From positions 1 to 20,566 of the forward strand of contig DCJL01000004.1 in assembly GCA_002320035.1 (NCBI GenBank): DNA of 20,566 nt, read 5' to 3'. Both the position numbers and the translations under genes were made by a program. The notes beneath the pieces were generated by a model. The model did no database searches, was not told the origin of the DNA, and worked only from the letters and a program-made list of their open reading frames with translations. The stretch comes from Clostridiales bacterium UBA1701. GTDB taxonomy: Bacteria; Bacillota; Clostridia; Oscillospirales; Oscillospiraceae. Below are positions 6,349 to 12,933 of this stretch, in pieces (position 1 is the first letter of the stretch; the number at the start of each line of letters is the position of its first letter).

Positions 6349-7986
6349 TTACGGGAACACTGTATAGTCCAACGTGTCAGCGTAGTATTCCAGCTCGTAG
6401 GCGCTGTGAACCAAGCCGCCCTGTCCGATCAGCCAGCCCTTTCCTGTGCGATAGATGATCACATGCGTGCGTTCTGTTTCGGGAAGATCGGCGGCAATCA
6501 GCACCACAGCGCCGCAGTTTGTGCGATAAAACCACTGTTGCGTGTAATCGGCGGCGATCGGCGATGTCAGGAAGGGGCAAAAGGCCCCGTTTGGGATATA
6601 GCGCCATTCCATGCCGGTGGCACCGCAGATCAGGCCATTGTTGTAGCAATCAAAGCCCTCATAAAACTGCTCACATATTTGCTTGTCATAACCCAGCGCG
6701 GCAAAGGCTTCCTGAGAAATGAGGTCGACATCCATATCGTCATACATCCCGGAGTCGATGTTTTCCTGCGAATAGACCAGACTGTGCGTTTGGGTATACG
6801 TCAGGCCATATTTTTCAGCCACTGTCGATTGTAGCTCCATCAGCCGTTGATTGCCTTCGACTGTTCCGCGCAACTCTCCCTGGAGGCGCACGTACTCGTT
6901 GGCCGCTTGCCCCTCCGGAGAAGAGAGGAAGTCTGCCAGCATCGCCGCCTCTCCCGGGTCGGTGCAGATCGTCGGACCATGCTGTACAGATGCAATGTTT
7001 ACTTCGGTCTTCAGCAACTCATGGAAAATGATCTTGTCTGCAAGCGCTTCGCAGTCTGCCCGGCTAACGGGTTCATCTCCGTAAAAAACGGCGTGAGCCA
7101 TGATAAAAACGCCGTCCATGTCAAAGAAAATGCGTAGGTCAGCAATGCTCTCGCTAATGTCCTCGCGGTGTTCATTGAAGGCCATTAGTACTGTGTCCCT
7201 GTGGATGTTGGTATACTCCCACTCCTGATAATTCTCAGGCTTGTCCATGCCGCTGGAAAGTGGCAAAATCTTTCCAGAAAGGTTTTTGAGAATGGAAAGG
7301 TTGTATTTGCCCAGTTCGCCCCAAGTTTCCATCTTAAAAGAGCCGTCCTCATAGATATAGCCGCCGCCGTCGCCCTCGGTCAGAAATGCTCCTGTTCCCG
7401 CTGCACAGTAAAAATCCTCTAAGGTGAGAGGCGTTACCTGATGCGTATGCAGGCGCAGGCCGTACTGCTCTGCCAGAGCATTCAGCTCATCCAGCATGTT
7501 CCGATCATAGACACCGTAATAGTGGCATGTGTTGACCGTCTCCTCATCTAACCCGTTCATCCACGAATTGTCGTTGGTGATGGTATGGGAAGCCAGATAT
7601 TCCTCCCGGAAGCGCAGCCATTCGGCGTTGGCCAAGTATTCCGGGGAATCCGCGTAGCCATTGAGCGAGACCCAGCGCTTCGGCTCGGCTGTAGGTACAG
7701 GAGCAGCAGTCTCGGTTGAACCGCTTTCTGTAACAGCGGGTTTCGATTCAGGGCCGGATTCGATCATGCGTTCCCGCAGGCCGAACCATCCCATGGCATA
7801 GGCGGTCATAGTGAAGAGGGAAATCACAATAGCTGCTACAAGCAATGTGCTCCATAGTTTCCGGTTGAAGTGTCGGGTTTTCGAGCGCTCCACAGTATCG
7901 GTATAACCAAGCGCCTTTGCCACATCTATGACATACTCATCTCGAATACCACGCATGGCACTCAGTAAGGCAAAAGTATCTAACAT
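6349..7986 (-). CDS. Membrane-anchored anti-sigma-like protein
   Basis: The 545-aa protein has a short N-terminal cytoplasmic part (residues 1-43, MRGIRDEYVIDVAKALGY), one transmembrane helix (about 45-67, LLVAAIVISLFTMTAYAMGW), a Pro/Ser/Thr-rich linker (about 75-105) and a large outside domain to residue 545. The topology, and the 7-nt overlap of its start with the end of the ECF sigma gene, indicate an anti-sigma factor or sensor. I do not recognise a classical zinc anti-sigma (HXXXCXXC) motif, so sigma binding is inferred from context. The outside domain is full of Tyr, Trp and acidic residues and is of unknown fold. Confidence 0.7.
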   Translation of the reverse strand: MLDTFALLSAMRGIRDEYVIDVAKALGYTDTVERSKTRHFNRKLWSTLLVAAIVISLFTMTAYAMGWFGLRERMIESGPESKPAVTESGSTETAAPVPTAEPKRWVSLNGYADSPEYLANAEWLRFREEYLASHTITNDNSWMNGLDEETVNTCHYYGVYDRNMLDELNALAEQYGLRLHTHQVTPLTLEDFYCAAGTGAFLTEGDGGGYIYEDGSFKMETWGELGKYNLSILKNLSGKILPLSSGMDKPENYQEWEYTNIHRDTVLMAFNEHREDISESIADLRIFFDMDGVFIMAHAVFYGDEPVSRADCEALADKIIFHELLKTEVNIASVQHGPTICTDPGEAAMLADFLSSPEGQAANEYVRLQGELRGTVEGNQRLMELQSTVAEKYGLTYTQTHSLVYSQENIDSGMYDDMDVDLISQEAFAALGYDKQICEQFYEGFDCYNNGLICGATGMEWRYIPNGAFCPFLTSPIAADYTQQWFYRTNCGAVVLIAADLPETERTHVIIYRTGKGWLIGQGGLVHSAYELEYYADTLDYTVFP

Positions 7987-8537
7987 AAGCCTTCCTCCTG
8001 TAAGTATGCACGCAGCTTGCCTCTAGACCGATATAAGGACGATTTTACCTTGCTTTGGCTATAGCCGAGCTTTTTTGATATTTCTGCAATAGACTCCAGG
8101 AACCAGTAGCGGGCAATAAATAGTCTACGATCCGTTTCGGGTAATGTGCTGACAAACGCATCAATCGCAGCCTCCAGTTCCTTTTCTTCATAAAACTGCT
8201 CTATGTCGATTACTGTTGGGATGCACTCTTCCAATTCACTCAAGGCAAGGGGCGTTTCACCGCCGCCGCGCTTTTTACTGGTTCTTGCTTTATACCGATT
8301 AAGGGCAAAATTGCGAGTAATATACCCCAAAAAGGTTGAAAGAACGGAAGGCCTCTTATCGGGCATCAAGTTCCAAGCTCTAAACCATGTATCATTCACA
8401 CACTCCTCCGCATCTTCATTGCTCGCACAAATATTGTACGCGATGGTATGACAATACCTGCCATACTTACGATCCGTTTCCGATATGGCCTGATCGGAAC
8501 GCTGCCAGTATAGATCAACAATCGCTGCGTCTTCCAT
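7980..8537 (-). CDS. ECF-type RNA polymerase sigma-70 factor
   Basis: The 185-aa protein has sigma region 2 (about residues 15-62, with YGRYCHTIAYNIC, NEDAEECVNDTWFRAWN and a following FLGYITRNFALNRYK) and region 4 (about 128-178, LPETDRRLFIARYWF then IAEISKKLGYSQSKVKSSLYRSRGKLRAYL). These bind core polymerase and the -10/-35 boxes of target promoters. I chose ATG at 8537 because AAGGAGG precedes it by 6 nt; the open frame continues 58 codons upstream but that part crosses the promoter and is not coding-like. The stop overlaps the anti-sigma start by 7 nt, indicating translational coupling. Confidence 0.9.
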   Translation of the reverse strand: MEDAAIVDLYWQRSDQAISETDRKYGRYCHTIAYNICASNEDAEECVNDTWFRAWNLMPDKRPSVLSTFLGYITRNFALNRYKARTSKKRGGGETPLALSELEECIPTVIDIEQFYEEKELEAAIDAFVSTLPETDRRLFIARYWFLESIAEISKKLGYSQSKVKSSLYRSRGKLRAYLQEEGLC

Positions 8538-8673
8538 ACTGATCCTCCTTCGTGTAAGAGCTCTCATAAATATATTACAAAAATTGTCGTGGTTGGTCGC
8601 AACGAAATAGAAAGTTTTCAACAGCACAGATGATGCTTTTTCGGAAAAAACGCCATTGCAATTTCCGCTTGAA

Positions 8674-8701
8674 ATTATAGCAGGACTTAATGAGATTGCA
8701 A
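8674..8701 (-). promoter_or_regulatory. Sigma-A-type promoter of the ECF sigma operon
   Basis: On the minus strand TTGCAA (complement of 8696-8701), a 16-bp spacer, and a perfect TATAAT (complement of 8674-8679) lie about 135 bp upstream of the sigma start. The leader is unusually long. Confidence 0.6.
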
Positions 8702-8715
8702 ATTCTCGCACAATC

Positions 8716-8748
8716 AGATAATCCGTTTCATCGTGAAACGGATTATCT
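8716..8748. repeat. Perfect 15-bp inverted repeat
   Basis: AGATAATCCGTTTCA (8716-8730) and TGAAACGGATTATCT (8734-8748) flank a 3-nt TCG loop. It sits 15 bp upstream of the -35 box of the sigma operon. It could be an operator, a terminator hairpin without a clear T-run, or a relic of a mobile sequence. Confidence 0.75.
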
Positions 8749-8758
8749 AGAAATAGAG

Positions 8759-8815
8759 GCAGAGCCTGCAGCTCCGTTTTGGAGGCAACAGGCTCTGATC
8801 TACAAGCATCTGGCT
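8759..8815 (-). pseudogene. Remnant of a KTR gene tail plus terminator (second copy)
   Basis: CAGAGCCTG...CTCC...GGAG...CAGGCTCTG followed by AAGCATCTGGCT closely parallels the terminator and KTR gene end at 3813-3865 (AAGCGTCTGGCT there). On the minus strand CCAGATGCT still encodes the PDA of the KTR C-terminus, but it follows a stop codon and no KTR gene is upstream. I read this as a decayed duplicate that bounds the cargo segment. Confidence 0.55.
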
Positions 8816-8891
8816 AAACATATTATTGATCCTTGGTTCTTTGAAGATGATTAAACAATGCCATTATCCTTTTAATTATCACAAAGGAATT

Positions 8892-8919
8892 TTGCAACGG
8901 TGTACAAAGGGAACATAAT
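8892..8919 (+). promoter_or_regulatory. Likely promoter of the transfer operon
   Basis: TTGCAA (8892-8897), 16 bp, CATAAT (8914-8919; 5 of 6 to the consensus). It is the best promoter-like sequence upstream of the ParB-like gene, with two intrinsic terminators between it and that gene. Positions 8816-8891 hold nothing I recognise. Confidence 0.5.
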
Positions 8920-8956
8920 AAAAAACTTAATAATGGACTGCCAATCTTACACAAAG

Positions 8957-8989
8957 TACCGCCCAAACGAGACTACGGGCGGTATTTTT
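8957..8989 (+). terminator. First leader terminator
   Basis: TACCGCCC (8957-8964) pairs perfectly with GGGCGGTA (8977-8984) and is followed by five T. It lies 38 bp past the predicted operon promoter, with no gene before it. Confidence 0.75.
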
Positions 8990-9022
8990 GTATCTTGGCG
9001 GAGAAAGGAGGAACTTCCCACG

Positions 9023-9053
9023 GGGCTTGACTGAAAAGTTGAGCCCTTTTTTT
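9023..9053 (+). terminator. Second leader terminator, just before the ParB-like gene
   Basis: GGGCTTGACT (9023-9032) pairs with AGTTGAGCCC (9037-9046), with two G-T wobbles and a GAAA tetraloop, followed by seven T. It lies 27 nt before the start codon, so polymerase must read through it to express the operon. AAAGGAGG at 9004-9011 precedes it without a well-placed start codon. Confidence 0.8.
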
Positions 9054-9080
9054 ACGCCCAAAAACAGGAGGTAAATGCTT

Positions 9081-10454
9081 ATGGCAGATGATAAAACCAC
9101 GAAAATGCCGGAGCAGCCGGTAACGGATACCGGGCCGGGCAAGGAAACTCCGCCCGAGCCGGAGAAAACGCCTACTTCCCCGGAGACCGAAAAAAAGACG
9201 GAACAGCAGGCAAAGAGCCCGCAGGTGTCCGTCTATGACTTCGCTGAAATTATGAAAGGAAAGAAAGCCGAGGAACGGGCGGCAGCTTCCGGCGGGGAAA
9301 AACCTGCCCCGGCAAAAACGGAGAAACCGGAAAAGCAGCCGGAGGTTCCGAAAAAGGCCGAAGGAAAACAGGAAAAGCCCAAAGAACCCGAGCAGCCGAA
9401 GCGCCGGGGCCGTCCTCCGAAAGAGGATAAGGACAAGGCCGCCGCTCCGAAGCCCAAAGCCCCCTCACAGAAAAAGCAGGAAAAGGCCCCCAAAGAGAAA
9501 CCGGAGAAAAAAGCGGCTCCCACGGTGCAGGCCGCTCCCGCTCCGAAGGAACCCGAGGGACCGAAGGAGGCTCCCCGCCGTGGCGAGGAACAGATCGTAT
9601 ATATCAAGCTGAACGAGCTCCACGCCTTCAAAAACCATCCCTTTGAGGTCCGGGACGATGAAGAAATGCGGGCTATGGTGTCCAGCGTCAAGGACAAGGG
9701 CGTTACCCAGCCCGCTATCGTCCGTCCCCGTGAGGATGGCGGCTATGAGATCGTGTCCGGCCACCGCCGCCAGAAGGCCAGCGAGCTTGCCGGATATGCG
9801 GATATGCCCTGTATCGTCCGCAACCTGACGGACGATGAAGCCATCACGCAGATGGTGGAGGACAATCTGAACCAGCGCGAAGAAATCCTCCCCAGCGAGC
9901 GGGCCAAAGCTCTGAAAATGCAGCTTGAGGCCATCAAGCACCAGGGCTCCCGCACTTCGGGCCAGATTGACCCGAAGGACGCCGGCAAACGCTCCAACGA
10001 AATCGTGGCCGAGCGGAATAAGATGGCCGTCAAGCAGGTACAGCGGTATATCCGGCTGAATGAGCTGGTCCCCGACCTGATGAAGCTGATGGACGAGAAA
10101 AAGCTGGGCTTCACTACGGCGGTGGAGCTTTCCTACATCGGCAAGAAGAACCAGAACTATATCGCCGTCGCCATCGACAGCCAGCAGTCCTCGCCTTCGC
10201 AGGCGCAGGCAAAGCGTATGCGGGAGCTGGACGAAAAGAAACTGCTCAATGGGGATGTGATCGACGGCATTATGATGGAGGACAAAAAGGAGGTAGACAA
10301 AGTGATTCTGACGGGTGCGGAACTGAGCAAATACTTCGGCAAGGAAACCACGCCGAGGGAAATGAAGGACCAGATCATCAAGCTGCTGGACGACTGGAAG
10401 GGCCAGCAGAAAGAACACGAAAAGCCGGAGAAGAAAACCGAGCCGGAAAAGTAA
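9081..10454 (+). CDS. ParB/Spo0J-like DNA-binding protein with long charged N-terminus
   Basis: The 457-aa protein starts at ATG 9081, 9 nt after AGGAGG; an ATG at 9075 lies only 3 nt from it. Residues 1-165 are Pro/Glu/Lys-rich and disordered, with an AT-hook-like RGRPPK near residue 110. Residues about 170-262 are a ParB nuclease-like (CTPase) domain: IYIKLNEL-type start, GVTQPAIVRPR, YEIVSGHRRQKA (the conserved GxRR box) and MVEDNLNQRE. A helix-turn-helix region follows (about 300-350, MAVKQVQRYIRLNELVP). ParB proteins bind specific DNA sites and slide as clamps. No ParA is visible, so a role in element regulation or maintenance is inferred. It is first in the plus-strand operon. Confidence 0.9.
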   Translation: MADDKTTKMPEQPVTDTGPGKETPPEPEKTPTSPETEKKTEQQAKSPQVSVYDFAEIMKGKKAEERAAASGGEKPAPAKTEKPEKQPEVPKKAEGKQEKPKEPEQPKRRGRPPKEDKDKAAAPKPKAPSQKKQEKAPKEKPEKKAAPTVQAAPAPKEPEGPKEAPRRGEEQIVYIKLNELHAFKNHPFEVRDDEEMRAMVSSVKDKGVTQPAIVRPREDGGYEIVSGHRRQKASELAGYADMPCIVRNLTDDEAITQMVEDNLNQREEILPSERAKALKMQLEAIKHQGSRTSGQIDPKDAGKRSNEIVAERNKMAVKQVQRYIRLNELVPDLMKLMDEKKLGFTTAVELSYIGKKNQNYIAVAIDSQQSSPSQAQAKRMRELDEKKLLNGDVIDGIMMEDKKEVDKVILTGAELSKYFGKETTPREMKDQIIKLLDDWKGQQKEHEKPEKKTEPEK

Positions 10455-10461
10455 GCCGAAA

Positions 10462-10484
10462 CTTCGGGTCAAGATGGCCCGAGG
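10462..10484 (+). repeat. Intergenic stop-codon hairpin, copy 1
   Basis: CTTCGGGTC (10462-10470) pairs with GGCCCGAGG (10476-10484) over loop AAGAT, with two G-T wobbles. It begins 7 nt after the ParB-like stop and is the most diverged copy of the family. Confidence 0.8.
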
Positions 10485-10487
10485 ATT

Positions 10488-10702
10488 GCGGGGCGCTGCC
10501 CCGCGCCCCGAAGCTCTGGAGATATAAATTATTCCCCGTCGCCAGTTATTCCGTAGCATAGCCGGGAAAATCAGTCAAGGGCAACGCCGCCGCAGGCGGT
10601 GCCAGAGGCACCCTTGACGGATTTCTCCCGGTTATGCTTTTTCCCGGACAAGCGACGGGGATATAAATTCTCCAGAGCCGTTCCCCTTCCCGGGGGAAGG
10701 GG
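10488..10702. other. Complex inverted-repeat element (structured RNA, oriT-like site or relic)
   Basis: This gene-free segment is almost wholly self-complementary. GCGGGGC/GCCCCGC (10488-10504) comes first. A nested structure follows: GCTCTGGAGA (10513-10522) with TCTCCAGAGC (10669-10678); TCCCCGTCGC (10533-10542) with GCGACGGGGA (10652-10661); AGCATA..CCGGGA..GTCAAGGG (10555-10581) with CCCTTGAC..TCCCGG..TATGCT (10611-10638). Apical CGCCGCC/GGCGGTG (10585-10601) and TGCC/GGCA (10600-10610) close it. A last hairpin CCCCTTCC/GGAAGGGG occupies 10683-10702. The two AT-rich parts between the outer stems (around 10523-10532 and 10662-10668) are internal loops. There is no ORF with a ribosome site. 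Function is unknown. Confidence 0.8.
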
Positions 10703-10761
10703 CGGAGGGGTTGGGCGAAACCTTGCTTTCCGCAAATCAGAAAGAAATGGAGGTTGAACCA

Positions 10762-11118
10762 ATGAAACGACCTTTGGCCTATCTGACCGCCGCATGGAGC
10801 GGTGAGCCGGATATTGATATGGAGCTGGCAGCCCACTACTGCCGTCTTGCCTATGAGGCGGGCTTTTCCCCCATCTGCCCGCTTTTGTATCTTCCGCTGT
10901 TCTTGAATGACAGCGTTCCCGAGGAACATAAGGCCGGGATTGATATGCGCCGGGATATGCTGCGGCGCTCCCATACCCTGATCGTCTGCGGCGGTGCGGT
11001 GGACGAGGATGTGAAAAACGATATTGCGGTTGCCGGGCGGCTGGGTATCGCGGCAACTACGCTGGACGGGGTTCTTGCCGTGAAGGGACACGGCGGCCCG
11101 GGTCATGCCGGACATTAA
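10762..11118 (+). CDS. DUF7768-type (DUF4406-like) nucleoside deoxyribosyltransferase-like protein
   Basis: The 118-aa protein starts at ATG 10762 after TGGAGG, with an 8-nt spacing. The open frame extends 17 codons upstream without a ribosome site. The pattern PLAYLTAAWSG, YCRLAYEAGFSPICPLLYLPLF, DMRRDMLRRSHTLIVCGG and VKNDIAVAGRLGI fits small Rossmann-like proteins related to nucleoside 2-deoxyribosyltransferases, annotated as DUF4406/DUF7768 in ICEs and phages. Their substrate is not established; nucleotide metabolism or defence evasion is possible. The last 14 nt overlap the start of the methyltransferase gene, so the two are coupled. Confidence 0.8.
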   Translation: MKRPLAYLTAAWSGEPDIDMELAAHYCRLAYEAGFSPICPLLYLPLFLNDSVPEEHKAGIDMRRDMLRRSHTLIVCGGAVDEDVKNDIAVAGRLGIAATTLDGVLAVKGHGGPGHAGH

Positions 11119-12190
11119 GCTGGGGAGCCTTTTTGACGGAATAGGCGTTTTCCCTCTGGCGGCCTCCCGCTGCGGTATCCGTCCGGTGTGGGCCAGCGAG
11201 ATTGAAAAAGCGCCGATCTCCATAACCAAAAGGCACTTTCCCGATATGGCGCACTTGGGGGACATTACGAAGGTGGACGGCGGGAAAATCCCGCCTGTCC
11301 ATGTGATAACCTTTGGCTCTCCCTGTCAGAACCTTTCTCTGATCGGCAACCGCTCCGGCCTTGCCGGGGCAAAATCCAGCCTGTTTTATCAGGCGTTTCG
11401 TATCATACAGGAAATGAGGGATGCCACTGATAACCTATATCCAGCTATCGCTGTTTGGGAAAACGTCATGGGAGCGTTTTCTACAAATGACCGGATGGAT
11501 TTTAGAGCCGTCCTATCCGCCTTCTCGGACACCGAAGTTCCAATGCCTCCTTCTGGAAGATGGGGAAACGCCGGAATGGTGCGAGGGGGAACGCCTGATG
11601 TGTGCTGGCGGCTCATGGACGCCCAGTATTGGGCAGGCTCCCGAAGGCTGGCGCGAAGGCAGCGAATTTTCATCGTGGCGGATTTTAGAGGCAGACGTGC
11701 CGCCGACATACTATTTAAGCCCCGTCCAATGCTCCCACTTCCTCCGCCTTGCCGAGAGGGCGGGCGGACCGCCGCCGAAGGAGATCGAACATCTTCTTTT
11801 GAAACAGGGCGGCAAATACCAGTCATCCACCCCTTTCAATGCTTCCGTATGCGGGGAGCGGCAAAAAGGCAGGAAGAAACCGCCTTCCGAAACAGCTTCG
11901 GATTACCAACTGACCCTTTTCCCACTCTTTTAGCCAGCGACGTGACGCCTTTCGCCTTTTGGTACGAGGGCGACCCGGACGGCGGCTGTATCCGCTTCTT
12001 GACGGAAACGGAAAGTGAGCGGCTGATGGGGCTGCCGGAGGGCTGGACAAAGTACGGGGCGGACGGCGAGGAAATCCGGCCTCTGCAACGCTACAAGGCG
12101 TTGGGAAATGCGATTGCTCTCCCTTGCGCCGATTACATCATGGCCGGGATTTATGAAGTGCTGGCAGACAGGGTCGGAAAGGAGGATTGA
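11105..12190 (+). CDS. C5 cytosine-specific DNA methyltransferase
   Basis: The 361-aa protein carries the ordered C5-methyltransferase motifs: motif I LFDGIG (residues 9-14, AdoMet binding), motif IV GSPCQNLS (71-78, catalytic Cys74), motif VI ENV (119-121), motif VIII QRIFIVADF (186-194) and C-terminal motifs IX-X (PFPTLLASDVTPF and YKALGNAIALPCADYI). It transfers a methyl group from AdoMet to cytosine C5. No cognate restriction enzyme is adjacent, so it is an orphan enzyme that probably protects the element during transfer. The target sequence is unknown. It overlaps the preceding gene by 14 nt, and ArdA starts 4 nt after its stop. A second long frame overlaps 11421-11933. Confidence 0.93.
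   Translation: MPDIKLGSLFDGIGVFPLAASRCGIRPVWASEIEKAPISITKRHFPDMAHLGDITKVDGGKIPPVHVITFGSPCQNLSLIGNRSGLAGAKSSLFYQAFRIIQEMRDATDNLYPAIAVWENVMGAFSTNDRMDFRAVLSAFSDTEVPMPPSGRWGNAGMVRGGTPDVCWRLMDAQYWAGSRRLARRQRIFIVADFRGRRAADILFKPRPMLPLPPPCREGGRTAAEGDRTSSFETGRQIPVIHPFQCFRMRGAAKRQEETAFRNSFGLPTDPFPTLLASDVTPFAFWYEGDPDGGCIRFLTETESERLMGLPEGWTKYGADGEEIRPLQRYKALGNAIALPCADYIMAGIYEVLADRVGKED
11421..11933 (+). CDS. Overlapping-frame protein, 170 aa, with two beta-clamp-like motifs
   Basis: Within the methyltransferase gene, a second plus-strand frame runs 170 codons from ATG 11421 (AGGAAATGAGGG just upstream). Its product looks protein-like: QLSLF near the N-terminus (residues 8-12), GWILEPSYPPSRTPKFQ, TPEWCEGERLMCAGGSWTPS, YYLSPVQCSHFLRLAERAG, LLLKQGGKYQSSTPFN, and QLTLF five residues before the end (163-167). 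QL[SD]LF is the known bacterial sliding-clamp binding pentapeptide. From memory, similar proteins beginning QLSLFG are annotated in clostridial phages and elements. Part of the N-terminal motif (LFGKT) is an automatic by-product of the AVWENV coding sequence of motif VI, so caution is needed. No independent promoter is visible. Confidence 0.5.
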   Translation: MPLITYIQLSLFGKTSWERFLQMTGWILEPSYPPSRTPKFQCLLLEDGETPEWCEGERLMCAGGSWTPSIGQAPEGWREGSEFSSWRILEADVPPTYYLSPVQCSHFLRLAERAGGPPPKEIEHLLLKQGGKYQSSTPFNASVCGERQKGRKKPPSETASDYQLTLFPLF

Positions 12191-12194
12191 GCCC

Positions 12195-12908
12195 ATGTTT
12201 GAAGCCTATATAACCAACACGGCCCTGTACCCCATGATGGGGATTGAGGTAGGAACAACGGTACATTTCCCCACGACCACACAGGAGGTACAGGCCGCCC
12301 TTGCCAAAATCGGGATAGACGGAAAGCGGTACAGCGAAGTGTTTATTACCAGCTTTGACAGCGATGTGCTGGGACTGTACGACTATCTGGACGAGTACGA
12401 GAACATCGACGAGCTGAACGAGCTGGGCCATGCCCTGCTGGAAGTACGGGACAAGGGCGGATTGGAAACCTTTGAGGCCGCTCTTGTCTTGGGAAAACAC
12501 ACGGGCAGCGTGAAGGACCTAATCAACCTGACGCAGAACCTTGACCTCTACCGCTTTTACCCGGATATTTCCGATGATGAAGGGCTGGGCCATCTTTACG
12601 CCGACGAGCTGGGGACCATCGACATACCGGAGCACATTCAAGGCTACTTCGATTATGAGGCATATGGGCGGGATATGCGTATCAACGAGGGCGGCGTATT
12701 CGCTCCCGGCGGATATGTGGCGGCGGACCCGGTTGGCTTCAAGGAGCATTACCACGGGACGCAGGACATACCGCCGGAACACCGGGTATTTGCCTATCCC
12801 GAAAAGGCCGAGCCCGTCCATTCCATTCTCGGCGCACTCAAACGGTTTCAAGAGGCCCCGCCCGTTCCGCAAAAGGACAAGGCGGGGCCTTCCCATGAGG
12901 AACGGTAA
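12195..12908 (+). CDS. ardA: ArdA antirestriction protein
   Basis: The 237-aa acidic protein starts at ATG 12195, behind GGAAAGGAGG that overlaps the end of the methyltransferase gene. The N-terminal MFEAYITNTALY, the following acidic blocks (YDYLDEYENIDELNELGHALLEV) and the middle GHLYADELGTIDIPEHIQGYFDYEAYGRDM are characteristic of ArdA. ArdA proteins are elongated DNA mimics that bind and inhibit type I restriction-modification enzymes of a recipient cell. The C-terminus (from about 195) carries extra residues beyond the core, including SILGALKRFQEA. Position just after the methyltransferase gives a two-gene antirestriction module. Confidence 0.95.
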   Translation: MFEAYITNTALYPMMGIEVGTTVHFPTTTQEVQAALAKIGIDGKRYSEVFITSFDSDVLGLYDYLDEYENIDELNELGHALLEVRDKGGLETFEAALVLGKHTGSVKDLINLTQNLDLYRFYPDISDDEGLGHLYADELGTIDIPEHIQGYFDYEAYGRDMRINEGGVFAPGGYVAADPVGFKEHYHGTQDIPPEHRVFAYPEKAEPVHSILGALKRFQEAPPVPQKDKAGPSHEER

Positions 12909-12910
12909 GA

Positions 12911-12933
12911 CTTCGGGCCAACATGGCCCGAAG
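12911..12933 (+). repeat. Intergenic stop-codon hairpin, copy 2
   Basis: CTTCGGGCC (12911-12919) pairs perfectly with GGCCCGAAG (12925-12933) over loop AACAT. It starts 2 nt after the ArdA stop. Confidence 0.9.

Noticed and set aside
8538..8711. 58-codon N-terminal extension of the sigma factor
   Set aside because: The -10 box and leader lie within it, and AAGGAGG stands right before the ATG at 8537.
9027..9074. 15-codon TTG leader peptide before the ParB-like gene
   Set aside because: The ribosome site is 15 nt away, too far for confidence; kept only as a note in the attenuation finding.
9465..10559. Antisense open frame opposite the ParB-like gene
   Set aside because: It mirrors the ParB domain; its leucine-rich composition comes from complementing Glu/Lys codons.
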